Source: Deltaproteobacteria bacterium (lineage in GTDB: Bacteria > Desulfobacterota > Desulfarculia > Adiutricales > Adiutricaceae). From it: a stretch of 8,314 nucleotides of DNA. Position 1 is the stretch's first letter. Each line of letters opens with the position of its first letter. The notes beneath the pieces were generated by a model. That model saw only the letters and a list, made by a program, of their open reading frames with translations. It made no database searches and had not been told where the DNA came from. This document shows positions 1 through 5,876 of the stretch, one piece after another. Where the stretch lies: NCBI GenBank assembly GCA_031279525.1, contig JAITIH010000244.1:1-8314 (forward strand). Direction: 5' to 3'. The position numbers and the translations under genes were made by a program.

Positions 1-312
1 ATGGCCTTTTATTTTTATTTCCACCAAATATTGGCGCCCCTTGTAAAACATGCAAAGATCCACGGCCCCGCGCCCCTCGGCGAACTGGCGATGGATCTTC
101 GCCCCGCCATTGGCGACTCTCCGTAGAAACGCCTCCAGAATAAACGAGTAAGTGGCCTCGTCATATTTGCTGGCCGTAAATTCGCTATGGCGCAGAGGGA
201 AAGATAAAGAGCCATTTCGCCAAAAGTTTTGAAACTCCTTTAACAGATCGCTAACTAAAACCGTTTGGCCATCGGTCCTTTTTAGCTCAGGTATTTGGGC
301 TTGTAAACGACG
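1..312 (-). pseudogene. PD-(D/E)XK nuclease domain, in-frame continuation of the ATPase gene after TAG (partial at window edge)
   Basis: Reading on from the TAG at 313-315 in the same frame gives 104 codons without a stop, up to the window edge. The translation has the expected C-terminal nuclease features of this family: a helical LLKEFQNFWR segment, EAFLRRVANGG, then GRGAVDL with an Asp, and YLVEIK with Glu-x-Lys. The Asp, Glu and Lys fit the PD-(D/E)XK active site (residues about 457, 470 and 472 if the TAG is counted as residue 372). There is no ATG, GTG or TTG start in this frame before the nuclease core, so independent translation is unlikely. Either a nonsense mutation has split one gene, or the TAG is read through. 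The 3' end lies outside the window, so other lesions cannot be excluded. Confidence 0.7.
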
Positions 313-1428
313 CTAAATAGGGTCAAGGATAGCCCTGGACAAGATTTCCTGGTAAAGGGCGTTGGCCGGGCGAAGGTTCCCATTCTCGACAGGAACGACT
401 AAGCCAAGATCGACGCAGTATTTACGGTCATCGCTGTCCACAGGAACTTCGCTAACGGTGGATGCGAAGACCGAGTCCATGACTCTGGCCACCCTGGTTT
501 CCTTGAGGCGTTCCCAGAGAGAGTCGATATGGGCGTCCCGGCGTTTAATCAAAGCCTCGGCGGCTTGATCCATGAGCTTTCCGTCTATAGTCGCCGAGTA
601 GTCGTTACGGAGAATCTTGACCACGCTTTCATAAGCCAGAGCGTTAACCAGCCAAGGCTGCCCTTCCGACCAATGCCAAGCTCTGTCGATGGCGGAGTCT
701 AGAAAAACCTGGCCGCTGGCCTTGGTATGCTGACGGTAAAGAGTCCCTATTTCAGAGCGCGTGAAATTGGGAAGGGTAAAGGCGTCCTTTTTGATATTAA
801 AGAGGCTAGCCACGCCCATTGAGGCCGAATCAGGCCTGACCTGGCTTAAATAGTCCCTGACGTCTCTCATGCCCACCAGAGCCATGGATCTGGGGAATTT
901 ATTGCCTTTATTATGCCTGATCTGGTAGGCGTCGCGAATTTGGCCCAGAAACGTTAACAAGGCCTGTCCCGTCGGGCAATCGGCCTCATCGAAAAAGACT
1001 ATTAAGTCTTTGTCAAGGTCTTCGCATAAATTATTAAGAATTATCTTTACCTTTGTGTTAGAGTTTTGTATCCCAGGCAAAGAATTATATTTATAAGCTT
1101 TTTGCTTTAAAATATTAACTTGAGAAGATGATAGTGCGTCGTTGATTAAATCAATCAAATTTTGCATAGCTTTATCTTCATCTTCAATGTTTCTTAATGT
1201 CATTAGGGAACAATTGATTGCGTAATATTCACATTCTGAATTAATTTTATTGGTTAAAAAATCTAAATAAGTAGTCTTTCCTGATTGACGAGGGGCGTGA
1301 ATGATAAAATAGTATTTGCCGTCTATAATTTCTTTGATATCTTCTTCCGGCAGGCGGGGCAATACTGGCAACATGTAGTTTTCCGCCGGGAGGCAAGGCC
1401 CGGCGGCGTTGAATCTTTTTATAGCCAT
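313..1428 (-). CDS. AAA-like ATPase domain of an ATPase/PD-(D/E)XK nuclease family protein (N-terminal part, ends at in-frame TAG)
   Basis: This encodes 371 residues of a P-loop ATPase. Residues 1-27 carry the family opening (GPCLP near 10-14, then LPRLPE near 22-28). The Walker A motif is APRQSGKTT (45-53, Lys51). Walker B is LIVFFDE (142-148, Asp147 and Glu148). A sensor-like GMRDVRDYL stretch follows, then a helical region with WSEGQPWLVNALA. Members of this family known to me are about 500 residues long and continue into a C-terminal PD-(D/E)XK nuclease domain. Here the ATPase part ends at a TAG (313-315), and the nuclease domain follows in the same frame. The ATG is preceded by AGGAG at 1443-1447, a long 14-nt spacer. 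Residues about 53-136 are encoded by much more A+T-rich DNA than the rest. The cellular role of this family is not established; defence or mobile-element roles are guesses. The domain call is solid; whether the product is functional is open. Confidence 0.85.
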   Translation of the reverse strand: MAIKRFNAAGPCLPAENYMLPVLPRLPEEDIKEIIDGKYYFIIHAPRQSGKTTYLDFLTNKINSECEYYAINCSLMTLRNIEDEDKAMQNLIDLINDALSSSQVNILKQKAYKYNSLPGIQNSNTKVKIILNNLCEDLDKDLIVFFDEADCPTGQALLTFLGQIRDAYQIRHNKGNKFPRSMALVGMRDVRDYLSQVRPDSASMGVASLFNIKKDAFTLPNFTRSEIGTLYRQHTKASGQVFLDSAIDRAWHWSEGQPWLVNALAYESVVKILRNDYSATIDGKLMDQAAEALIKRRDAHIDSLWERLKETRVARVMDSVFASTVSEVPVDSDDRKYCVDLGLVVPVENGNLRPANALYQEILSRAILDPI

Positions 1429-1528
1429 TTGACTAATGTGGACTCCTTAGAAAAACCATTCAAAATGTTAAATGAAATTATAGGGACTCAAAAGACCTTA
1501 ACGTCAGGCGACTTTTGGCTTGAATATG

Positions 1529-1557
1529 ATTATACGCGAACTGGAATCAAAAGTTAA
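1529..1557 (-). promoter_or_regulatory. Candidate sigma70-like promoter for the ATPase gene
   Basis: On the minus strand there is a perfect TATAAT (1529-1534) with TTAACT (1552-1557, 4 of 6 matches to TTGACA) exactly 17 nt upstream. Transcription would start near 1522 and give a leader of about 94 nt. A second perfect TATAAT lies at 1477-1482 but has no convincing -35 box. The region is A+T-rich, so chance matches are possible. Confidence 0.45.
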
Positions 1558-1671
1558 TCCAAAATAGCAATTCTAATTTTTCTAATTTTGGGCTTAAAAT
1601 TTTTTGGCGACCGACGATTATTTGGAAAGCCAGAATTTGTCTTAAAATTCTGTAACGTAAAATTGGGTCAG

Positions 1672-1692
1672 AAAAACAGAGCGCGACGCGCT
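1672..1692 (-). terminator. Candidate intrinsic terminator downstream of the pab operon
   Basis: On the minus strand a hairpin with a 5-bp stem AGCGC/GCGCT and a GTC loop (1680-1692) is followed after 3 nt by five T (1672-1676). A second small hairpin, AGCCC/GGGCT (1693-1713), lies directly before it. The pair sits about 215 nt after the pabC stop and upstream of the candidate ATPase promoter, so it would separate the two transcription units. The stem is short, so strength is uncertain. Confidence 0.4.
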
Positions 1693-1855
1693 AGCCCGAA
1701 AATTTATTGGGCTTTGCGGTGGGGGGTAAATATTATTTAAACAACTAATATTACTAATATAGATAATCTTTTTGTTTAACCTATAGAATAATACATTATT
1801 TAATTGACTAACGCTATATTTATAAAATTAATATATTGTGATTTATGGTATATTC

Positions 1856-1873
1856 ATATCTATATATAGATAT
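1856..1873. repeat. 18-bp perfect palindrome in an A+T-rich island
   Basis: The sequence ATATCTATATATAGATAT equals its own reverse complement. It lies in an A+T-rich spacer between the pab operon and the ATPase gene. It could be a protein-binding site or simple low-complexity DNA; alternating TA makes chance palindromes likely. Confidence 0.6.
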
Positions 1874-1927
1874 ATACATAAATACAATCTTGTCCATGAA
1901 CGTTTTTGGCCGATGGGGCCGGCTCCC

Positions 1928-2536
1928 TTAAGGGCGGGGCCAGATGGCCTGGGTCGGGATCCTGATTTCGTCCTCTAAGTCGATCATGGCGTTAACGAAA
2001 CTGAGCCACTCAAATTCCCTAAGGTCGCAGGGCCTGATGGCCCGGGTCCTAACCTTCCCCGCGCGAAGGAGGGCGGCCCTTTTGACGCCAAATAAAAGCG
2101 GGGGCTCGGGGGTGTAAAGCTGGCCGTCTCGACCGGCGAAAACAAGATTGGCGATGGAAGAGTCGGTCAACAGCCCTTCCTTCACTATTATGATCTCGTC
2201 GGCCCGAGTTTTGGCCTTTAAAGCGTTTAGGCTTTCCCGGTCCAGGAATTTTTCGCCATAGTATACGTCCGAGTCGATCAGGGCCGCGTTTTGAATGGCC
2301 GGAAAAACGTAAGGGAGCGTGGCCACGGACTGGCTATCCTCGGAGTAAACCAGCCGCGTCCGGATAAGGCCCGGCCCTGGGTTGGCCGGCAGAGCCTCGG
2401 CCAGCCGAAATCCCGGGTCGCGCCTAAAATATTTTCGAAAGGTCCTCTTTAGCCTTTCTTCGTGCAGAGGCAGGTTGCGATAAGCCGACCCGTCCCATTT
2501 TATCGTTTCCAAAAAAACTGGGGCCACGGTTTCCAT
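1928..2536 (-). CDS. pabC: Aminodeoxychorismate lyase-like class IV aminotransferase (PabC type)
   Basis: The product is a fold-type IV PLP enzyme expected to convert 4-amino-4-deoxychorismate to p-aminobenzoate plus pyruvate, in the cytosol. Visible features, numbered from the ATG at 2536 (202 residues), are: LHEERL (24-29), matching the class IV H-x-x-R region; RTRLVY (59-64); YGEKFLDR with Lys96 as the probable PLP lysine; and a TDSSIANLVF stretch (124-133) typical of the cofactor-binding part. It is shorter than E. coli PabC (about 270) but resembles the short form found beside short PabB in Haemophilus. A TTG four codons upstream (2546-2548) could also start translation, but GAGGG lies 5 nt before the ATG, so the ATG is preferred. 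It is the third gene after pabA and pabB, 102 nt from the pabB stop. Context strengthens the call over D-amino-acid or branched-chain transaminases. Confidence 0.8.
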   Translation of the reverse strand: METVAPVFLETIKWDGSAYRNLPLHEERLKRTFRKYFRRDPGFRLAEALPANPGPGLIRTRLVYSEDSQSVATLPYVFPAIQNAALIDSDVYYGEKFLDRESLNALKAKTRADEIIIVKEGLLTDSSIANLVFAGRDGQLYTPEPPLLFGVKRAALLRAGKVRTRAIRPCDLREFEWLSFVNAMIDLEDEIRIPTQAIWPRP

Positions 2537-2638
2537 AGCTTCCCTCAAAGGCGCGGGACCGCCGCCAAAGAATGGCGATCATCGCTAAGCCAGGCGAAAG
2601 TCGAGGCTAGCCCCCAGAGGTTTGGCCAGCCGGCCCCG

Positions 2639-3616
2639 TCAGGCGAAAGGCAGGTAAATTTTCTCTAAAACTTCCCGATACTCGGACTCAAGGTCGCTAT
2701 AGGCTGTAATCCCGCCGCCGCTCCGAAAGAAAAGCCCATCTTGGTTTTTTTCGATAAAGCGGATCATCACCGCCGAGTCTAGGGCCTCGCCGTCGAAAAC
2801 CCCGAAAACCCCGGTGTAAAACCCCCTAGGCGATCTCTCGGCCCGCCTAATGATGTCGACGGTCGATTCCTTAGGGGCCCCGGAGCAAGAGCCGGCCGGC
2901 AGGGCCCTAAAGACGACGTCCCCTAGGGATTCTCGGTAGTCGTCCGGCAGGCGCCCGGTTATTTCCGAGGAGACCTGGAGAATTTCCCTTTGCTGGGTTT
3001 TAATCCGGTCGACGTAGCGGTAGCGGCTGACCCGGACCTCGCTCGCGCTTAAGCTTAAGTCGTTGCGGAGCAGATCGACGACGGTGTCGTGCTCGGCCGT
3101 CTCCTTGAAATCGGCTAAAATGAGCTCCTCCGCCCCTGGGATTTCGGCGTTGACGGTGCCTTTCATAGGGCAAGTGGAAATCCGGCCATCCTTAATCAGG
3201 ACGAACCTTTCCGGGGAAAAACAGACGAAACGGCCCGGGGCCAGAAGCTGATAGGGCGAGGAACTGGCCGCGAAGATCTCGCTTAGGCTCAAAGAGCACT
3301 CGATGGGGGTGGCCACGGTCAAGTTGACCAGGTAACTGTCCCCTCGGTTGAGGCCGTCCATGACCGTCCGAAACATGGGCGAGTACTCGTCGAGGGCGAG
3401 GGGCTTAGCCTTGAAATGAGCCTTGTCCGGCCGATAGCCGGTTTCCTTCTTATTGCCCCGGCCCCAGGCTTGGTAAAGGATCCGATCCTGGCTTTCCGGG
3501 TCTTCCAAGATAAACCCTTCGGTCATCTCGAAATTGACGGCGAAAAGAAAGGGCCGCCCGGCTTGGCCCAGGCGGTTCATCTCGCGGCGGACTATCTTAG
3601 GGTCGACGAAGTCCAT
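2639..3616 (-). CDS. pabB: Aminodeoxychorismate synthase component I (PabB, short form)
   Basis: This is the chorismate-binding subunit, which uses ammonia supplied by PabA to make 4-amino-4-deoxychorismate. Key motifs of the chorismate-binding fold are present: PMKGT (150-154), DLLRNDLS (181-188), LPAGSCSGAPK (239-249), GFYTGVFG (265-272) and SGGGITAYSD near 300. Lys152 in PMKGT is the PabB-specific active-site lysine; anthranilate synthase TrpE has alanine there, so this is not TrpE. At 325 residues it lacks much of the N-terminal region of E. coli PabB (about 450) and belongs to the compact form seen in Haemophilus. Its ATG lies one base after the pabA stop (TGACATG), which suggests translational coupling, with AAGGCGG just upstream inside the pabA end. 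The stop is TGA. Confidence 0.92.
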   Translation of the reverse strand: MDFVDPKIVRREMNRLGQAGRPFLFAVNFEMTEGFILEDPESQDRILYQAWGRGNKKETGYRPDKAHFKAKPLALDEYSPMFRTVMDGLNRGDSYLVNLTVATPIECSLSLSEIFAASSSPYQLLAPGRFVCFSPERFVLIKDGRISTCPMKGTVNAEIPGAEELILADFKETAEHDTVVDLLRNDLSLSASEVRVSRYRYVDRIKTQQREILQVSSEITGRLPDDYRESLGDVVFRALPAGSCSGAPKESTVDIIRRAERSPRGFYTGVFGVFDGEALDSAVMIRFIEKNQDGLFFRSGGGITAYSDLESEYREVLEKIYLPFA

Positions 3617-3617
3617 G

Positions 3618-4199
3618 TCAGGCCGCCTTTTTTTCCAAAAAATTGGCCAGGATCCGGGGGCCCAAGGGAGTCAGGATCGACTCCGGGTGGAACTGGACCC
3701 CGTGAAGGTCATGATGGGCGTGGCTTAGACCCATGACCAGGCCGGATTGGTCCCGGGCGGTGACCAGAAGGCTCTCGGGCCAATCCTTCTCGTCCACCAG
3801 CCAAGAGTGGTAGCGGCCGGCCTCAATCTCCTCGGGTAGGCCGGAGAAGAGACGGGTCTTGGCCACCAGCCGGACCTTGGATTTGACCCCGTGGAAAACT
3901 TTTTGGAGATTTATGAGCCTGGCCCCAAAAAATTGGCCTAAGGCCTGATGGCCTAAGCACACTCCCAAAATCGGTTTGGACGCGGCGAACCGCCGGATCA
4001 GCGGCAAAAGGTTCTTGGTCTCCTCGGGCGTGCCCGGCCCGGGGGAGAGGATCAGCCGATCGTAGCCCTCGACCTGGCCTAAGTCGATCTCATCGTTGCG
4101 CCGCACGTCCAGCCAATCGCCCGGGCCAAGGATCTCCCGGACTTGATGAGCCAAGTTGTAGGTGAAGGAATCGCGGCAATCGAAAATCAGGACTTTCAT
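3618..4199 (-). CDS. pabA: Aminodeoxychorismate/anthranilate synthase glutamine amidotransferase subunit (PabA)
   Basis: A 193-residue class I glutamine amidotransferase that releases ammonia from glutamine for its partner synthase. The family signature is intact: FDCRDSFTYN (6-15), LSPGPGTP (51-58), the nucleophile motif GVCLGHQ with Cys81, HGVKS (103-107), and GVQFHPES with His171 and Glu173 completing the triad. PabA and TrpG are often indistinguishable by sequence and can be shared. The gene sits directly ahead of pabB and pabC and no trp gene is visible, so p-aminobenzoate synthesis is its likely main job. GGAGG lies 7 nt before the ATG, a good ribosome binding site. It is the first gene of a minus-strand operon. 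Its 3' end overlaps the pabB ribosome binding region, with one base between stop and start. Confidence 0.92.
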   Translation of the reverse strand: MKVLIFDCRDSFTYNLAHQVREILGPGDWLDVRRNDEIDLGQVEGYDRLILSPGPGTPEETKNLLPLIRRFAASKPILGVCLGHQALGQFFGARLINLQKVFHGVKSKVRLVAKTRLFSGLPEEIEAGRYHSWLVDEKDWPESLLVTARDQSGLVMGLSHAHHDLHGVQFHPESILTPLGPRILANFLEKKAA

Positions 4200-4426
4200 T
4201 AGGGGCCCTCCATTTAGGCGGCCGCCCTTAGGCTATTTCGCGAAAATCTTAAAAATTGGGTCTTAAATTAAGGTCGCGCGTCGGCTCCAAGGGCAGCGGG
4301 TAAACGCCCCCGAGCCAGACGAGTTTCGTTCTGACGCCGCAAAAGTCGCGGGTTTAGCGAGGGCCGGAAAAACCGAGTTAACGGGTTTCTGGCTATTTGA
4401 TTCGATAAAAGGCGAGTTCGCTAAAA

Positions 4427-4456
4427 AACATAATCCAAGGCCTAAGGCCTTGTCAA
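4427..4456 (-). promoter_or_regulatory. Candidate pab operon promoter with palindrome in the spacer
   Basis: On the minus strand a perfect TTGACA (4451-4456) is followed after 18 nt by TATGTT (4427-4432, 4 of 6 matches to TATAAT). The start of transcription would be near 4420, giving a leader of about 220 nt before pabA. The spacer is almost filled by the inverted repeat at 4436-4452. The location upstream of the operon is right; the long leader and lack of experimental support limit confidence. Confidence 0.4.
4436..4452. repeat. Perfect 7-bp inverted repeat, possible operator
   Basis: CAAGGCC and GGCCTTG are separated by TAA. The repeat lies between the -35 and -10 boxes of the candidate pab promoter, where a bound repressor would block RNA polymerase. 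It could instead form a short hairpin: on the plus strand it is followed by T5 and on the minus strand by T6. As a terminator it would serve no gene visible here, because flanking genes diverge. GGCC is very common in this DNA, which lowers the weight of the match. Confidence 0.5.
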
Positions 4457-4645
4457 GTTTTTGGTCCCCTGGCCCGCCGCTTAGGGCTTGCCCCTGGCCG
4501 CCTAGCCTTTTCTTTTGGCTTTTTGACCCTTAAAGCCGCGGGCCCTTAGGTCGTCCGAGGCCTTTGATTCATGGCATAATAACTTCTTAATTTATTATAC
4601 TAGTTGTAATTTTCTTAAATTATATAGTTAGCGATTGAAAAATTA

Positions 4646-4674
4646 TTGACTTCCTTAGCCCCCTCCGGTAAGGT
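4646..4674 (+). promoter_or_regulatory. Candidate promoter for the oleA-like/lnt gene pair
   Basis: TTGACT (4646-4651, 5 of 6 matches to TTGACA) is followed after 17 nt by TAAGGT (4669-4674, only 3 of 6 matches to TATAAT). It lies beside the A+T-rich island and would give a leader of about 125 nt. The weak -10 box makes this tentative. Confidence 0.3.
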
Positions 4675-4805
4675 TTGACCTGGCCTTCGGCGGATTTTTG
4701 GAAAATCGCCCCAGATTCCCTGAAAGTCGGCGAGGGTTGGCCGGACCTTATTTATCGGGCCAGGCCGCCAATGAATCGCCAAAAAAGGCCTAAAAACCAT
4801 ACTCC

Positions 4806-5846
4806 ATGCGCCCTAGCCCCCCTCTAACCCAAGCGGCCTTAGTCGGCTGGTCCCGCGACTTAGGGCCGGACCGTCTGGCCTCCGAGGCCCTGGAGGAGGC
4901 CCTGGCCCCCTTATTGAGCCGCCTTAATCTGCCCCGAGGCCTTTTGGCCCAGATGACCGGCGTCGACTACCGCCATCTCTACCCGGCCGACAGCCCGACC
5001 CACTTTGGGGGCCTGGCCGCGGCTCGCCGCTTATTGGCGGACTTTCCCGATCTGGCCGACAAGATAGAGCTCCATTTTTCCACTTCCGTGGGCCGCGACT
5101 TCTTAGAGCCGTCGGTGGCCTCCGCCGTGGCCGCGGCTTTAGGCCTGGGCCCTCAAGTCCGGAACCTGGACTTGGGCAGCGCTTGCCTAGGGTTCGTGGA
5201 CGCCTTGGACCTGGCCGGCCGCCTCATTGAGGCTAAGGCCTTAAGCTACGCCTTGGTAACGGCCGGGGAAAACAGCCGGCCCTTATTGGAAAACACCTTG
5301 GGCCGGCTTTTGGGGCCCGAGGCGACGATCAAAGACTTTTTCCGCAATTTCGCCTCCCTAACCTTAGGCTCCGGGGGGGCGGCCATGCTTTTGGGGCCCA
5401 GCCGCCTCCACCCGGCCGCCCCCCGGCTCAAAGGCGCGGTCAGCCTCGCGGACGCGAGCTCCAACGACCTTTGCCAAGGCGACTTTACGGGCATGGAAAC
5501 CGACGCGGCCAAGCTTTTAACCGCGGGGGTGAGGCTAGCCGAGGCCACCTTTCGGGCTGGCCAGGCGGCCTATGGCTGGACCGCGGACTCCTTCGACGCC
5601 ATCGTCTGCCATCAGGTCAGCCGGGTCAACACCGACAAGTTGGCCGAGGCCTTAGGTCTCCCGCCGGGCCGGCTCTTTAAGACTTACCCGGATTACGGCA
5701 ACATGGGGCCGGTGGCCGTGCCCTTTAGCTTCGGCTTAGCCTGGGAGACTAACTTCATAAAGCCTGGCCAAAAAGTGGCCCTCATGGGCATTGGCTCAGG
5801 GCTTGCTTGCTCCATGATGGAGCTGGAAATCCCCCCGGCGCCTTAA
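4806..5846 (+). CDS. oleA: OleA-like 3-oxoacyl-ACP synthase III family protein (thiolase fold, acyl-CoA head-to-head condensation)
   Basis: The 346-residue product has the FabH/OleA thiolase fold. The nucleophile is Cys127 in GSACLGF, with His269 in CHQVSRVN and Asn299 in YGNMGP completing the triad. Glu101 lies in RDFLEPS. In Xanthomonas OleA the base Glu117, Cys143, His285 and Asn315 are known; the intervals here (26, 142 and 30 residues) are identical. The C-terminal IGSGLACSMMELE also matches OleA better than housekeeping FabH. OleA joins two fatty acyl-CoAs by non-decarboxylative Claisen condensation to a 2-alkyl-3-ketoacid, the first step to long-chain olefins or beta-lactones. OleB, OleC and OleD partners are not in the window. 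lnt follows after 30 bp in the same direction. There is no clear Shine-Dalgarno sequence before the ATG, but alignment of the N-terminus to OleA supports it. The substrate is unproven. Confidence 0.8.
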   Translation: MRPSPPLTQAALVGWSRDLGPDRLASEALEEALAPLLSRLNLPRGLLAQMTGVDYRHLYPADSPTHFGGLAAARRLLADFPDLADKIELHFSTSVGRDFLEPSVASAVAAALGLGPQVRNLDLGSACLGFVDALDLAGRLIEAKALSYALVTAGENSRPLLENTLGRLLGPEATIKDFFRNFASLTLGSGGAAMLLGPSRLHPAAPRLKGAVSLADASSNDLCQGDFTGMETDAAKLLTAGVRLAEATFRAGQAAYGWTADSFDAIVCHQVSRVNTDKLAEALGLPPGRLFKTYPDYGNMGPVAVPFSFGLAWETNFIKPGQKVALMGIGSGLACSMMELEIPPAP

Positions 5847-5876
5847 AAGCGCCCCGAGGCCAAGGCCCGCCCCTAT

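Larger units (their letters stand above)
1429..1927. other. Gene-free spacer between the ATPase gene and pabC
   Basis: No convincing coding region was seen. The part nearest the ATPase gene holds its candidate promoter, and the middle holds the terminator-like hairpins. About 1733-1890 is a strongly A+T-rich island containing an 18-bp perfect palindrome. Immediately after the pabC stop there is a perfect 10-bp palindrome, CCCTTAAGGG, without a following T-tract on the minus strand. Confidence 0.6.
4200..4805. other. 606-bp divergent intergenic region between pabA and the oleA-like gene
   Basis: No supported coding region was seen on either strand. The left two thirds are moderately GC-rich. 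About 4575-4650 is an A+T-rich island. It holds the candidate pab promoter and palindrome (minus strand) and a candidate promoter for the plus-strand gene pair. The leaders implied in both directions are long (over 100 nt). Confidence 0.6.

Noticed and set aside
15..215. 66-codon minus-strand open frame starting with ATG after AAAGGAG
   Set aside because: It overlaps, in another frame, the nuclease continuation of the ATPase gene, which carries real family motifs. The translation is rich in Arg and shows no domain.
1..1428. Insertion sequence or transposase explaining the interrupted gene
   Set aside because: The interruption is a single stop codon with the frame kept. No terminal inverted repeats or target duplications flank it.
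1285..1557. 90-codon plus-strand open frame at the start of the ATPase gene
   Set aside because: Its first half is antisense to the ATPase Walker A region and the rest runs over the A+T-rich spacer and the candidate promoter. No motif or ribosome binding site was seen.
2639..3616. Anthranilate synthase TrpE instead of PabB
   Set aside because: The active-site lysine in PMKGT is diagnostic for PabB, and a PabC-like gene follows while no trp genes are visible.
4615..4800. 61-codon minus-strand open frame in the divergent spacer
   Set aside because: No recognisable domain or convincing ribosome binding site was seen. It lies over the likely promoter region of the oleA-like gene.
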